Part shown: in pieces, positions 35,233 through 46,980 of the stretch
Numbering within the stretch: the first letter of the stretch is position 1
Layout of the letters: every line of letters begins with the position of its first letter
NCBI RefSeq assembly: GCF_024868665.1
Contig: NC_079902.1
Location: 13,947,265 to 14,011,264, forward strand
Direction of reading: 5' to 3'
Source of the DNA: Triplophysa rosa
Taxonomy: Eukaryota > Chordata > Actinopteri > Cypriniformes > Nemacheilidae
DNA length: 64,000 nucleotides
Notes under the pieces: model-generated
Seen by the model: the letters and a program-made list of their open reading frames with translations, nothing else
Databases searched by the model: none
What the model was told of the DNA's origin: nothing
Translations under genes and position numbers: made by a program

Positions 35233-35480
35233 AATAACGTAGAGAGACACAGACAAACATGGCTGCCACAGGACCAGAGACTGTGTCCACACTGTGAGCT
35301 CAACAAATTTGAGACGGAACTCCACTTCCTAACAGAATGCACAAAATACACAGATATACGGACAATGTTTTATGGAAAAATCAAGTCCATACACAAGATG
35401 TTTGAAAGTCTGTCAAACGATGAGAAACTGCCGTATCTCTGTTAGGAGAACACAAGGGCTGGTGTGTGTTAAGGCTAAAA
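35233..35480 (+). pseudogene. Broken C-terminal fragment of a retrotransposon-type polyprotein
   Basis: The plus-strand frame ending at 35445 contains a segment beginning ERHRQTWLPQDQRLCPHC, followed by a histidine and a cysteine giving the pattern C-x2-C-x9-H-x4-C. It then runs HFLTECTKYTDIRTMFY. I recognise this as the zinc-knuckle-like tail of transposon-encoded, probably non-LTR reverse-transcriptase, proteins seen widely in fish. The frame stops at TAG (35443-35445), but the adjacent frame continues in family style (LLGEHKG), so a frameshift lies near 35437-35441. No reverse-transcriptase core is present upstream. It is a dead relic. The exact clade is not assigned, and a DNA-transposon-borne homologue is an alternative. 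Confidence 0.6.
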
Positions 35481-36190
35481 TACACTACAAGACTTTTGCT
35501 CAGATTTTGCCCATGATTTTCAGTCTGGACTTAGGGAGAGAGAGAGATCATCATTCTTTAAACAGAAACAACCAAAAGAAGCTCTGATTTAAACAACGTC
35601 AATGATAGATATGGGAGAGCTGTGCACAGCTCAATATGTGCAGTAAATCCTCGATCTCCAACTGTGATCTCCGATACAAAGGAACTAATTTTACATGTTA
35701 TGGCTCATATATTGAATGTAATAAAGTATAATGACATAAAATCTATCCTGTTATACAACCTAAAGCAGAGTTTAAAATAAACATCATGGAAAGAAAACTT
35801 TCTTTTTATCTGTAACAACGTTCAGTCAACTTCAAATCAGTGAATAGTTTGTGAATAGTTTAGTTCCTCCGTTTTTCTTGGTATACAGTGCCAAGAACAG
35901 ATCGATATGCACAAGAAAAAAAGCAATTTGAAATTAGTCTCTTTTATGACCTCAATCTTATTTCTTAATCCCAAACGATTAATATGAATCTGTGTCAACA
36001 ACGAATAAGAAATGAGTATAGAATTAAAGTAATTCATCATCTGATCACATTTTAACAGACACTATAATGCAATCTGTTAAGTATATTGCTTACAACAACA
36101 GCATTTCAAAGATTGTCAGGCAATTTTTCACAAGGAATCTGTGGTTGTTTTGGATTGTCTGGCATTCATAAAAATTATTAGCCACACAGA
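35481..36190. other. AT-rich spacer, nothing identified
   Basis: The first 50 bp (AAATACACTACAAGACTTTT and following) may be more transposon debris. Otherwise nothing was found. Confidence 0.4.
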
Positions 36191-37170
36191 TGGGAAAAAT
36201 CTGTTAGTCTGTCTGGTCACTGTTCTGCGATCAGGTGTGTTGCCAATATTGCGCCTGCCATTTGCTTTAACTTAAATACATCTGGTTTAAATGAGCCTCT
36301 CCACAAGCTGCAGTCAGAAAGGGAGGCACTTGCAACAAATTCAGAATTGGACCAGAAAATTTGTTTTTATTTACCGCATATGGAAAAAGTTATTGTATTT
36401 TTTTCTATTTTGGCTGACTGGGAATACGTAGATCAACAAATACAGATATATAAGACAGCAAGTATACATCATACTATATGCTTACTTGCATATTCAAGTA
36501 TCTGCGTGCACACACACACATTGATAGTCTGAGCCAAATGGCAGCCAAGCAAGTCTGTTGGATGAATAATGGGAAAAAACTACAAGGCAAAAGCCTTGAT
36601 CCCCCCACTCCTCCCCTTCGTAGGGCCTGAACACAGACATACTTAAAAATACACATACATACATAAACACATAGTGTTGACAGATTCAGATACAGATAAA
36701 CACATGTTGTGAAACTGTTTAGAGAAAGATAGACAGAGAGAAATGGGGCGGATCTGACAGCCGTGACTGTCACAATTCCTCATTTAAAACCTTCAGCTTT
36801 TCTTGTACCACACAAACTGTCAAACACACACATACACACACACACACACACAAGCAAAGCGACACAATATTCCTGCTCTGCAGGTTCGGAGCTTACATAG
36901 CAGGCTTTTTCAACTGTAACACACTTGAAAATAGTTTTCTTGACCCAATTTGTGTCGTTCCCAGCTACGCTGTGGTGCCAGTCCCATGCCAGAGTAATTT
37001 GTCTCTCTCATTTCTTCTGGGCAGTGATCTGTTTTAATTAAAGAAAGACGTCAGCACAAACAACGCCATCAATAATCCCTCTTTCCCTACCATGACAAAG
37101 GAATTTCTTTAGATCTTATTTTGTGGCATCACACTAATTAAATCATTACTGAGGGTGGATGACATCGCAG
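36191..37170. promoter_or_regulatory. Candidate conserved non-coding islands around a CA repeat
   Basis: Complex stretches at 36200-36340 and 36950-37160 (with TTTTAATTAAAG, a double homeodomain core, near 37031) are separated by low-complexity sequence. Judged from texture and motifs only. Confidence 0.3.
36824..36852. repeat. CA microsatellite
   Basis: A (CA)n tract of about 29 bp with one T interruption. Confidence 0.9.
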
Positions 37171-37466
37171 TTCTTTTCAGTGTGGGTTCTTTTTTTACTG
37201 TGAAACAATGTTATTGCTGATGCTAAATCTATTGTTATGTGTATGATTGATTTATGGTGACAGGTTTATATGTATATGTTTTATGCAGAGAAGAAAATAT
37301 ATGATAGGTTTCCTGCTAAGGTACTCAATAAAAATACAGTTTGGCTATTTTCACTGGGTGTAAATAGCACTGGACACACAGCTTTGTTATTTGTACCCCA
37401 ATAGGCTTGTGGAACTAGACAAAACTACGAACAAACTATGATAAGTGACCTTAAGGATAGATCGGT

Positions 37467-37506
37467 ATACAATATATATATACAGTATATATATATTTAT
37501 ATATGA
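37467..37506. repeat. AT microsatellite with CAG interruption
   Basis: Alternating TA interrupted by CAG, the same quasi-palindromic pattern as at 21535-21573. Confidence 0.85.
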
Positions 37507-37925
37507 ACAGCGCTTCAGAAGTAACATAGTCTTTGAAGAGAATGACGCAGACACCGCAGAGCTCATGGGTTTGACACATACTGTGAGTGATTAATGTTGG
37601 AGATGTCCAGACAAGCAGAGACTTTTGGAACACATACACTAGATAGAGAACAAAATTAATATGCAGAATAAATAGGGAAAAATAGAAAAAGCAATAAGCA
37701 GCTGAGAAATGGGGGGTGGTTGGAGAGATCTTCCACTCTTCCGTCTATATTTCTTCTCATCCCTCCTTCCAGCCCCCACCCATTTAAACCCAGCCTTGGA
37801 CAAAGAACACTACTTTCTGCCAAGTCATTTTTCATAAGCTCATGAAATTGTGCCAATCCCCAACCCCCTTCCCTTTTTCCTTTCTCTCTCGGTAGGACTT
37901 CTGTGGAACCTATGGGGAACGATCG
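37507..37925. other. Spacer, nothing identified
   Basis: A 103-codon minus-strand frame (37656-37967) overlaps purine/pyrimidine-rich sequence and is not gene-like. Confidence 0.35.
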
Positions 37926-37941
37926 GACACACACACACACC
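37926..37941. repeat. Short CA repeat
   Basis: An (AC)n tract of eight units. Confidence 0.8.
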
Positions 37942-38464
37942 ACCTGCCCCTCTCCAAAACCACACACTCCTCAAGGGAGTCCTCCTGTACACGCATAGGC
38001 TTTTCTTCTGAAGCACTGAGACGGGTGGACATACGAATCCATCTTACTCTACAGCATAATCACCCTCTGTGTAAAACTAATGGAGAAAGATGTAATCAGA
38101 ACCATATTGTTATTTCCAGAAAGCCATCACATGGAACACAATAAGCCACTTTAAAAACCATTTCAAATCGATTAGGTATGACTTAAGTTCGAATGTGTTA
38201 AGTTTTAACACATTACAAACGTTTTTCCATATAATCTTGTCTGTGGCGTTCAAATATTTTAAAACCAAGCTAAAATTTTCTTGACACATACATCATGATT
38301 CAAAAGTCTTAGTTCACATTGAAATGGGATTCAAATTTTTATCTACAACTGGAAATAAACAAAATTGTACGATTTTAAATTATTAAAAATAATAATTCTG
38401 CATTATTTCTGGGTCATTAATCAAAATTGTGACAATGTTTAAGACAAAGTTCATGTTTCCACAC
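37942..38464. other. AT-rich spacer, nothing identified
   Basis: No supportable features. Confidence 0.45.
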
Positions 38465-38655
38465 ATTTCAACATTATTTCTTGCTCTGCATGTGGAACAC
38501 AACGTATAGGCATCCCATTTACTTTCATTGTATAGAAAAAAGAGCAACATCAGCATTCTTCAAAAATTCTCTTGTAGTTTGCTGAAAAAAAGCATAAAAA
38601 TTAAATCTGAAACATTGGGGGAGTAAATTATTTTACAATCACTACAATACAAATT
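38465..38655. mobile_element. Diverged copy of a common teleost repeat
   Basis: The ordered blocks GTGGAACACAAC, CCCATTTACTTTCATTGTAT, CATTCTTCAAAAATTCTCTT and GGGGGAGTAAATTATTTTAC follow the recalled layout of the same abundant family as the fragments at 8885 and 12536. The substitutions indicate an old copy. Confidence 0.5.
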
Positions 38656-39230
38656 GTTTTGATAAACCAAATTTTTAACAGAGGTGAATACAATGTCCCA
38701 TTGAATCCATTAAAGAACACAAGAGGCTCTTTGGAGCATTCACAAATCATGGAATAATTTTATTAAATAAACAATTTGTTGAATGGGTCATGTAACTTTG
38801 TCGCATTTATGTTTAGTAAAGTAACGGTTCTTCTACTGGTAACCCAAAATAATACTGGCTAGACATATGTTTAATTTGCTAGCTAATGTAATTTACTTGT
38901 TATTTCTTTTGCTCGCTTTCAGAAATAAGACAGACTCTATTCTTTGCATTTGTGTACCAGAAGTTAACCTTGTGCCACAAAAGCATGCATGCGCATTAAT
39001 GTTTTTTTTTATGTTGTTGCTTTGAAACCGTCTATTAGTCATGATCAAATTTATAATAAGAAAATAATCTGTATTATGCAATAAAATAGGGGAATTTTCA
39101 CTATTGGACTTTTGGACCTCACTGTAGATGCAACAACAAAAAAAGATCAACAGAAATACTACATTTTATAATACTGTCGCTCCATAATGTGTAAAATACC
39201 TTCAATAATTGTCCTTTCCTAAAATCTCTC
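38656..39230. other. AT-rich spacer, nothing identified
   Basis: No supportable features. Confidence 0.45.
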
Positions 39231-39860
39231 TGGTTCCTGAGTCTGCCATGTGAAAACATGCATTTCTGTCAGAAACGTGTGGGCGTGTGGGAATGAGTGT
39301 GTTAGTATTTATATTCCTGTCAGGTGTGTGTGAGAGGTACTGAGAGGTCAGCGGTGACTAATTCTCTTGCCACTCCTTGATTACGTATATAATGGAGCAC
39401 TTATTGGCATGACTCCCTCATCACAGAAAACAAGGCGCCCGAAGAGAAAAATCCATACACATTCCCTCAGAAGGGCCTGCGCTGAGCCGACAGGGACCAG
39501 GACCTATGTAAAAAAATGCCTTACTGGCATGAAGAAAAAATCTAATGTGCAATTTAAAATCAATATCCAAAAAAAATCCAACCCAATGTGATGATATTAT
39601 CTAAATATCAATAGGAACTCTTGTTTGTTTGTATTTATGTGTGTGTGTCTATGCGCTTTGGTAAACCTAACTCGTGCGGGCTGCCGAGCAACTCTTGGTG
39701 CTTTGACCAGCCAGGATTCGGTCTCAGTGTCTGGACTGGAATAGCTCTCCCTGCTTCTATTTCAATTTTAATACAGCGCTTTAATAAAGTAGCGCTGTGT
39801 CTGTCAAGCCAGGTGTAGCTCCAATCCCCTCATATTCTACATAAATCCTTCAGAAAGGTG
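39231..39860. promoter_or_regulatory. Candidate conserved non-coding block
   Basis: Complex sequence (39290-39500 and 39650-39830) with a hairpin at 39773-39798. Small frames are unrecognised. Confidence 0.35.
39773..39798. repeat. 8-bp inverted repeat ACAGCGCT/AGCGCTGT
   Basis: Perfect arms (39773-39780 and 39791-39798) flank a 10-nt AT-rich loop inside an enhancer-like block. Each arm contains the palindrome AGCGCT. Confidence 0.6.
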
Positions 39861-40617
39861 TTGGGGTGTTGGGAGTGAGGAAAGCCGTGCCACTTTTTCT
39901 GGAATTCATCTTATTTTTTCCTCCATTCCAATGTTTTTTTGTATTGCATTTATATTTTTCTCTTTTTGATCAAACCCAGAATGTATATGTCATCTGAGTT
40001 TAAGCAAAAGAGTAATTAATATAAATTAATTAATAATATAATTATTATTGTGGACATATAATACTTACATACATATTGTATGTGGATAACATACTGCTGC
40101 TACACAGATATTATAACAGATGTTAACAAATTTGACAGATAATGCTATTCTCAATTTAAAAGAAAAAGGATTTTTTATTTGTACAAAGAAATTACAACAT
40201 ATTATTATACTAGGTCAATGTTAACTCGCCGCCTTTGTGAGCTAGTGATTGCAAATAAAAATGAATGATTTGTATATCAGAATGAAGGTCAATTCAAGTT
40301 CAGTCGGTTCTGAAAATAGGGTGAAAATCCATTCATGAATTATTTACTCAGTATAGATAAATTGTACTCTAATTATATTTCACTTACAGCTATTCACATT
40401 TCAATTTCTGTGCTTAATCTTTAAGTAAAGGCAGAGCTGTGTTCCACATTGATAGCTCAATGTTTGGTGTTAATTTAAATGTGAGCTTGCTCAGTCTATT
40501 TCTTCTACATACTGTGGTAACTTAGAAATGAATATGTGAGCCTTGTTTCCTAGAAATAAATTTGCTAAATTATTTTAGTTACCTTTAAAATGCACTACTG
40601 TTTATAACTTGTACATC
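39861..40617. other. AT-rich spacer, nothing identified
   Basis: No supportable features. Confidence 0.5.
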
Positions 40618-41129
40618 CGCGGAAAGAAACCATTCTAAATTTTCATTTTATCACCATTTCTATGTATTGTGGCTATTCTAGTCCAGTGTCTGTTGAATTT
40701 CAACAAAATCAAACCTCAGGAGTGACAAAGTCATCCAACAACAATGTAAAATACTGATAGCATGACAAGACACATAGAAACCGTGAGAACAGGTCATCAC
40801 ATAAAACAATAATTTAAAAACTTTTCCTAAATACATTTACAAAATGTACTGTTATATTGCTTATAAGTGAATATGAACTTGTTTTCTTTGCAGTATTTGA
40901 GGTCTGAAGAAAACCAGAGCATCTTCTCTGTTATTTTGACCCTTTTCTCCAGTTTTCATTCTGCAAATGAACGCAAAGAAAAACAACATTTTTGTTTGAA
41001 ATTTGGGGAAAATATTGTTAGTAGTTCCCAAAATAAAACAAAAATTACAATTTATAGATATGTGTTTAGGTAAAATGGTTAATTAAGAAAAACTTAAAAT
41101 GGTCTCTTAATTTTTTTTTCCTGCAGCTG
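40618..41129. mobile_element. CAGC-ended DNA transposon, copy B (near full length)
   Basis: The right end GGTCTCTTAATTTTTTTTTC ends in CTGCAGCTG at 41129. The left end is a decayed GGAAAGAAACCATTCTAAAT. Long collinear similarity to copy A (13500-13963) and partial similarity to copy C (17748-18030) define the family. A 68-codon open frame (40867-41073) starts after a TTTTCTTTGCAG stretch but has no transposase motif. Confidence 0.72.
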
Positions 41130-41320
41130 CATTGTTTTGCTATATGCTTGTTTCCTTCTGTCATCTTCATACTCTTTTCAAATAATACCATTTAGTTACA
41201 CAACATGGATCTAACTGCATGCATCTTAAAAACAAATAAAAAGTCTATACATCAAATATACTCATTCTAGATCAGGGCCAATAGTCATGGAACATATTAT
41301 CAAAAGACATTTGTTCATAG
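41130..41320. other. Short AT-rich spacer
   Basis: Nothing identified. Confidence 0.4.
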
Positions 41321-41900
41321 CGTGACAATGCTTGGCCCCTGGCCACCGACATGTTTTATTTAATAACGCGGGAATTCTTCAATGTTTGCCTTTCATTATG
41401 CCGAAAGTTGAAAACAGAGACCAAAAGCCACTCGCTTTAAAGCACGAACTTTGCCGCCCAATGACTGTCAAAAGAGATATGAGCTTTTGGATTGGAGAAA
41501 AGGTTTTTGCAGGATGTCCATCTAATGCGACAGTGTTTAGTTTTCCAACTTTCTCCCCATGAGAATTTTTTAAGGAGGGGGTAGGGGAAGGCGTCGGTGG
41601 GGTGACGGACTGGCTGACCACCCGTTGGAGAAGGCCTGTTCTATGGCTGGAGGCAGGGGGTTTAGAGTGGCAGAGCAGATTAAGCTCTCTACCGCAGGGA
41701 GACTTATGCAGGAACAGGGATGAGAGTCTCCCTCTGCCTGGGAGCCATGAGTTATAAAGAGAGAAGAGAAATCCTGATGAAAAGGCAAAGCATATGTGTG
41801 GCCATGTGTGAGGAGAAGAAACTTTTTTTGTACACCGCTGTGCAGTTTTGAGGCTGGCGTACCAAAGGTTCACTTTGCTTATAATGTTAAAAGCAGCTAC
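41321..41900. promoter_or_regulatory. Strong candidate conserved non-coding block
   Basis: Complex sequence, especially 41340-41570, bounded by AT-rich DNA. It contains GGATTGGAG and CCAATGACTG CCAAT-type cores near 41459 and 41490. A 175-codon minus-strand frame and a 76-codon plus-strand frame overlap here. Both begin at TTG and contain no family motif, so coding is unlikely. Confidence 0.4.
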
Positions 41901-42090
41901 AGACAATGTTTCAGGTCATCATAAATGACATGTTAATCTTCTAAAACATCAACAATATAGCAAGTTTTTGTATTCATTTATTGTGAGTGTGTGTGATGTG
42001 TAACAACGTGAAATAGAGAAATAAACAAAGTTGTGAAACAGTGTAATACAGATCTGTGTAGAGAGCAGGGTGCATGGTTAAAGGTGAAAG

Positions 42091-42187
42091 TCAGGGTTCC
42101 TGTGAGTGTTAAGGTTAAGTTTAGGGTTAAAGGTCAACTGAACGGTGAGGTTGTGGTAAGGTTAGGGTCGGTTTAGGGTCAGGTTGT
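42091..42187 (+). repeat. Degenerate telomere-like GGGTTA-rich tract
   Basis: Imperfect repeats of GGTTA, TTAGGGTTA (42121-42129), GTTAGGGTC (42161-42169) and TTTAGGGTC (42172-42180) on the plus strand. Confidence 0.55.
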
Positions 42188-42590
42188 CCACTTCCCTCAG
42201 GGCAGAGCAAATGGTCAAGCAAAGATCTATTTCCACCAATTACAAACAAACAAAGTGTTTTTCCTTCACAAATTTAAAGACTACAAATTACAAGCATGCC
42301 CGAAAGTAAGATTACAGGGAAAAAGGGAACATTTTTAATGCAAAAAAGAAAAGCCGTATTAGAACTTATTTCTGTTTTAAATTTCTATTAATTTAGGTCT
42401 ATATATTTGTTGACATTTAAACAGACATCTACAGTATATCAGTCTATCTGTGTTGAGTCACGGGTGACAGTTGTCGTGTCAGGCTCGTGGAGTCTCACTG
42501 AGAGAACTGATTCGTCTGAGACGGTGATGATATCTCAGCTTAGCCATGAGTTACAGGCTCATCTGATTTATTTCTAACATCAACAAAAAT
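42188..42590. other. Spacer, nothing identified
   Basis: No supportable features. Confidence 0.4.
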
Positions 42591-42890
42591 ATTATTTATG
42601 TTACGCTGGTATCTCGTTGCAGTTGTTGGTGATGTCATCCCAGGCTGTCACCCGCTAGAACTGGGAGGTAGCACTCCCTTTCTCAGACCACTGCATTCTG
42701 GGAAATTCGTACACCACCACCGCAGTTTTATGGCTGTGTCTCTTCCTTCAGAGGGAAACAGACAATATGTCATGTCAAAAAAACTCACCACTGACTCCCG
42801 CTGCATAGACAGCAAAGTCTACTGTGACTCCACCAATACTGTACACGGCTACTATATCCTATATGTACTGAATGCAAATATAAGTGTAAA
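42591..42890. promoter_or_regulatory. Unrecognised complex patch with ZNF143-like half site
   Basis: A 98-codon plus-strand frame (42598-42894) has no known domain. GCATTCTGGGAA (42690-42701) is the complement of the ZNF143 core TTCCCAGAATGC. It may be a regulatory element or a decayed repeat. Confidence 0.3.
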
Positions 42891-43555
42891 ATAAGTACAA
42901 CAACTCAACTGACATGCTTCGATTACATTCTAAAAATATCAATCCTAACATTATGAGTGTCCTAATAAAATTCATACAATTCTGGTATGAAACAACAGTT
43001 GTGTTCTGAGCATATGCATAAGGGACTCTGTTAGCACTAGCGGCTATTATATTCTCACAATATTTTCAAATATAGTTTTATGTTGGCACATTCGTCTTTA
43101 GCATTAAGCTTCTATCACTTCATGCATTTGACCTTAATTTCATTAGCCATTTGCTTGTTATCTAGTTACTTGTCTATTGGTGGCCTAAACCCCTGATTGT
43201 TTAGCATTGATCAATTGTTTGTGCATGACAGACCGGAAAAAAAGAAATCACTAAAATCTCAAAAGACTGGTAAGAACTTTTTGTTTGGTGAGATTGTGTG
43301 AAGATTACAATTAATCATATTTGTTCTTTGTATGCTTCACTATGTGTTCCTTTTCCTTTTTCAATATGCTGATTTACTCCCGAGGTCTGCAGTTCGTTAT
43401 ATATGAAACTTCAAAATTCCTCCTGCACCGTGACAAACCGACGAATGACATAGAGCTTGCAGAGGGGAGCGAGACATGTGTTGTCGTTTAAAATGATATT
43501 GTCTGAAGTTAATGACTTACACAGGCTTACAGGTATAAATATCTGATCCTTCGTG
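42891..43555. other. Spacer, nothing identified
   Basis: Mostly AT-rich with no supportable features. Confidence 0.4.
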
Positions 43556-43710
43556 CTAATTTCATTGGCTGAGTGGGCCCCATAAAAAGGTCATTATGCC
43601 TGGTTTGTGTTTAACTCGCATTTAATTCCAAGGAGCAAGAGGTGCGGGAAACTGTATTGATTAAATGACAGCTTAACAACCAGCTGTTTAATAAATCGGC
43701 CCACTGCATT
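43556..43710. promoter_or_regulatory. Candidate enhancer island with PBX-HOX-MEIS-like site
   Basis: Complex sequence containing TGATTAAATGACAG (43658-43671), a PBX/HOX-like TGATTAAA directly joined to a MEIS core TGACAG, plus ATTTCATTGGCTGAG and CAGCTG nearby. Confidence 0.42.
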
Positions 43711-43725
43711 GGACCAGAGGGCAGA

Positions 43726-43835
43726 GAGGAAGAAAGAGAAAAAGTAAAGGGGAAAAGGGAGGGGAAAGCAAAGACGGAAGGGAGTTAGAGATAGAGAGAG
43801 ATGGCAGAAAGTGAAAGGGGAGGGGGACAGGCAGG
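43726..43835 (+). repeat. Polypurine tract
   Basis: About 110 bp of almost pure A/G with few interruptions on the plus strand, prone to triplex formation. Confidence 0.75.
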
Positions 43836-43839
43836 GGGC

Positions 43840-44400
43840 TGTTGATGCTTCATTGCCAGCAGTTGTGATGGAAACCCTTTCTCCTTGCCGCTGACAAATT
43901 TATGTTAACAAGCAAATTAGCCACACCGTGGCGAGGCAGTGCCAGATCAATAGTGACAATAAAAAGGAAGGCAGGCAGAGAGAGAGAAAAAAGTTGTTGC
44001 TGACCACATACTGTCTGTGGACGTAAACGGCCATGGCCTGTCCCCAAGGTCCGTCAACAATAACCCACCGCTGAGAGACACAAAAGGTATCGACACGCTG
44101 CTCGCTTCAATTTCCCTAGACGGCCGCTGCTGTCACATCAAAACGCCCATTAGTCACAAATTCAGCAGGCCATGGATTTCGTTCGGTTCTCTTGGGGAAC
44201 GCTGTCATCTTGAAAGTTGTGCCACGGGCAAAAAAAAGGACATCTGGTTTGAGTGTAGCGTTAGGAATACCAGAGAACCGAGAGGCTTGTTTCTGATAAA
44301 AGGGTGAAAACACAGGCACTTGAAAGCTGTCAGGTTTTGTTAAAAAGAGCAAGGTGAGGGAAGAGAAAGTCGAGGTGACCCTGAGGGAATATCACACCGT
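43840..44400. promoter_or_regulatory. Strong candidate conserved non-coding block
   Basis: Complex, repeat-free sequence with CpG-containing and homeodomain-core stretches. It carries 65- to 96-codon frames on both strands without family resemblance. Confidence 0.4.
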
Positions 44401-45285
44401 TGACATGGATGCTTAATTTTTATTTTGTCCTAACCATTAAAATATCTCTTTAGAAATGAATTGCATTTACATATTGCATTTTTTCATATGCATAATGCAG
44501 TATAAGATAAAATATCTAAGAATCTAAAATGATCACTTTTATTAAAGTGATATTTAATGATTTATTTAATGCTGGTTATTGGAATTTTTAAGTTATTTTT
44601 AAGTTAAATTACACTATATATCCCTATATTTCAATAAAATATGTAATAATATAAATGTTTTGTTATTAATAAATCACAAATTATCATTTATAAAAGTATA
44701 TACAAATTATAAACAAAACCATGCATAGAAATTTTAAAATGTTTCAAGTAAAACATATGCATATAGTATGTAATGGCAGCATATATGCTTTTTAAACAAT
44801 ACAGTAATTGATAATAAAATGAAATAGAAATAATAATTTGTAAAGACGGAAAAATAATTATCCTAAAAAAGTTGGATGAATTGGAAAATAGCTGAGGTGG
44901 GGCATTGTGGGCAATGAAAAATAAAAGCAAAACAAAAGAACAGGACCAGACAAAAGGGTTTTGTCAGTAACAGATGACGCAAAACACAGTGTAGCTACTT
45001 CCCTAAAGTGGGAACACACACACAGAGTTGTACGTGTTCATACATGCGTGTCTGTCTTTAGAGGTATGCCTTGAGAAATAATAGGTGTCATTCAGCATTA
45101 AAACATATGTTATTAATTACATTTACTTAACTACTTGTTAAGTATTATGTATAGAAAATGTGTATTTGTATGTGTTTATTCAGCCTAGGCCTATATTTAT
45201 GTGCAAACAGGGTTCATCATTGCATACAAGAATATGCTGCTTTGAGCATGTGGCTGATTGAATAAATGAGCGGTCAGTTTACCAA
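44401..45285. other. AT-rich spacer, nothing identified
   Basis: Extremely AT-rich from 44410 to 44930. Confidence 0.5.
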
Positions 45286-45830
45286 TAATATCTATTTCAC
45301 GCCCTGTGTATTTACACAGTCTCTGTGGGAGCTGTGCGTGTTCTCGGGTATCACAGCACAAGCAAATAGCCTTGTGTAGATCACTCAGTGACTCTCAGCG
45401 GGGTGCCAGGGTCCCTCGGTATCCTTCAATATCTAAACAGGTGCTATCTCTCTCTCTTTCTTCAGCCGTCAATCAGTAGGTTCTAAGGGTCCCGGCCCCT
45501 TCATTACGTCTCTATTAATCAGCTGACTTTGTGAGAACAGCCCATCGCCACCCCGTTAATGTTTAATGGCTCATCTCACAAGATCAATGGGCCAGTTAGT
45601 GAAGACAACATTACACTTATGGCTGAACAACCCCTGGTTATTGGACACACTAGTTAGGAAGTGACCCATCAATCTTGACGATGGTCGGTTGGAATAATGG
45701 AGAGTGACAAACACGTGTCATTGTGTTAATGAAGTCAGGCAAACGAGTGTTACACAATGTCTGCACAGTAATTACAATAATGATTGTGTACAACAACAGA
45801 GAAACGAAGGTCAGACGGGGTGTGAAGAAA
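45286..45830. promoter_or_regulatory. Strong candidate conserved non-coding block
   Basis: About 550 bp of complex sequence with clustered homeodomain cores (TCTATTAATCAGCTGAC near 45511, CCGTTAATGTTTAATGGC near 45553) and a near-match to the PBX-MEIS site (CCGTCAATCA, 45466-45475). Confidence 0.42.
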
Positions 45831-46320
45831 AAACGAGGTCATTTCTTCAGATGCACAGAACAGATGTTAAAATCCTGAATGTATTCCTGAACATCCTTTT
45901 TTTTAATAAGAGTTATGAGTTATATGAATTTTATTATAATAAAGGGCTTTTCACAAGCGGATAAAAACATGATCAACAAGATTTAGCTAAAACAGCACAA
46001 CAAGATGCATAACAAAACAAAAAAAGAAAAACTCTATTAATTTCAAACTATAATAGTCTATCTTTTTATTTAAAAGCTATAGGTCAATAGTCACCTTATA
46101 ATTATTAATAAAAAATTAAAAAATACATCTATTATGTCCATTTCTATTTTAAATAGAACCAAATGTCACAAAAATTATAATGAAATTTAAAATACATTTA
46201 ATACCATTTAAATAAATTTCAAGGACACCTGTTACGAATCTATTACTGGAATATGAATAGAAAAATAAGACATCTATGTAAAAAGGCTATAGCAAATATA
46301 CAGCAAACTATGTGGATAGC
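45831..46320. other. AT-rich spacer, nothing identified
   Basis: No supportable features. Confidence 0.5.
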
Positions 46321-46980
46321 GATCAAAATAAATTCTCAAGCACAGCCCAATTAGTGGGTAACTACAAAAAGGAGCTTAATTTGGCCCTAGAATGCCAACG
46401 CAGTGCATCAGTGTGAATAAATATGCCGACCGTGGGCCCATCTCTGAAATCTGGGTTCTTTTAGACATGCCTGCATATCAAAGGCTGAAGAAATAAGCTG
46501 GCGTGGTGCAGCAGAGACTTGACTTATTAATCAGCCACTGATTCATCTGGGGCCAAACAGAGAATTCAAATGAGTCGGTGAGCAATGGGATAAAAAAGGG
46601 GGTGAAATGTCAGGATCAATTTTAGAGGCCAGTCACTTGCACAACTAAAAAGTGTAAATTCATGTGCGCCGTCTCTTTCCCCTCTTTGACTCGCTTTCTC
46701 TCTCTCCCCTCATCCTGACCCTCTCGGAGGAAAAGAAAGATGAAAAGACAACTCTCGAACAAGTGACCATCAGGGAAAAGCAGTGCAGGTAATCAATGGG
46801 CCATCAGTCATTGAGAATGCTTGTTGTGCTCTTGGAGAATGTTCTTTATAGTTTCTGATACAGATCCCAGTAGCACTTAATGATGCCACAGCAGAAAAGC
46901 TATTGACATCTTTCATGTGCTCTTTCCTGGCTTAATAAAAGTGTCAAAAATGTATAAACATCCTAATTATGTCATAACAA
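46321..46980. promoter_or_regulatory. Strong candidate conserved non-coding block
   Basis: Complex sequence with TTAATTTGGCC, ACTTATTAATCAGCC and CTTAATGATG homeodomain-type cores, plus a pyrimidine tract at 46670-46725. Confidence 0.42.

Noticed and set aside
41379..41906. 175-codon open frame on the minus strand
   Set aside because: It starts at TTG, with the only methionine codon near its end. It overlaps an open frame on the other strand and shows no family motif.
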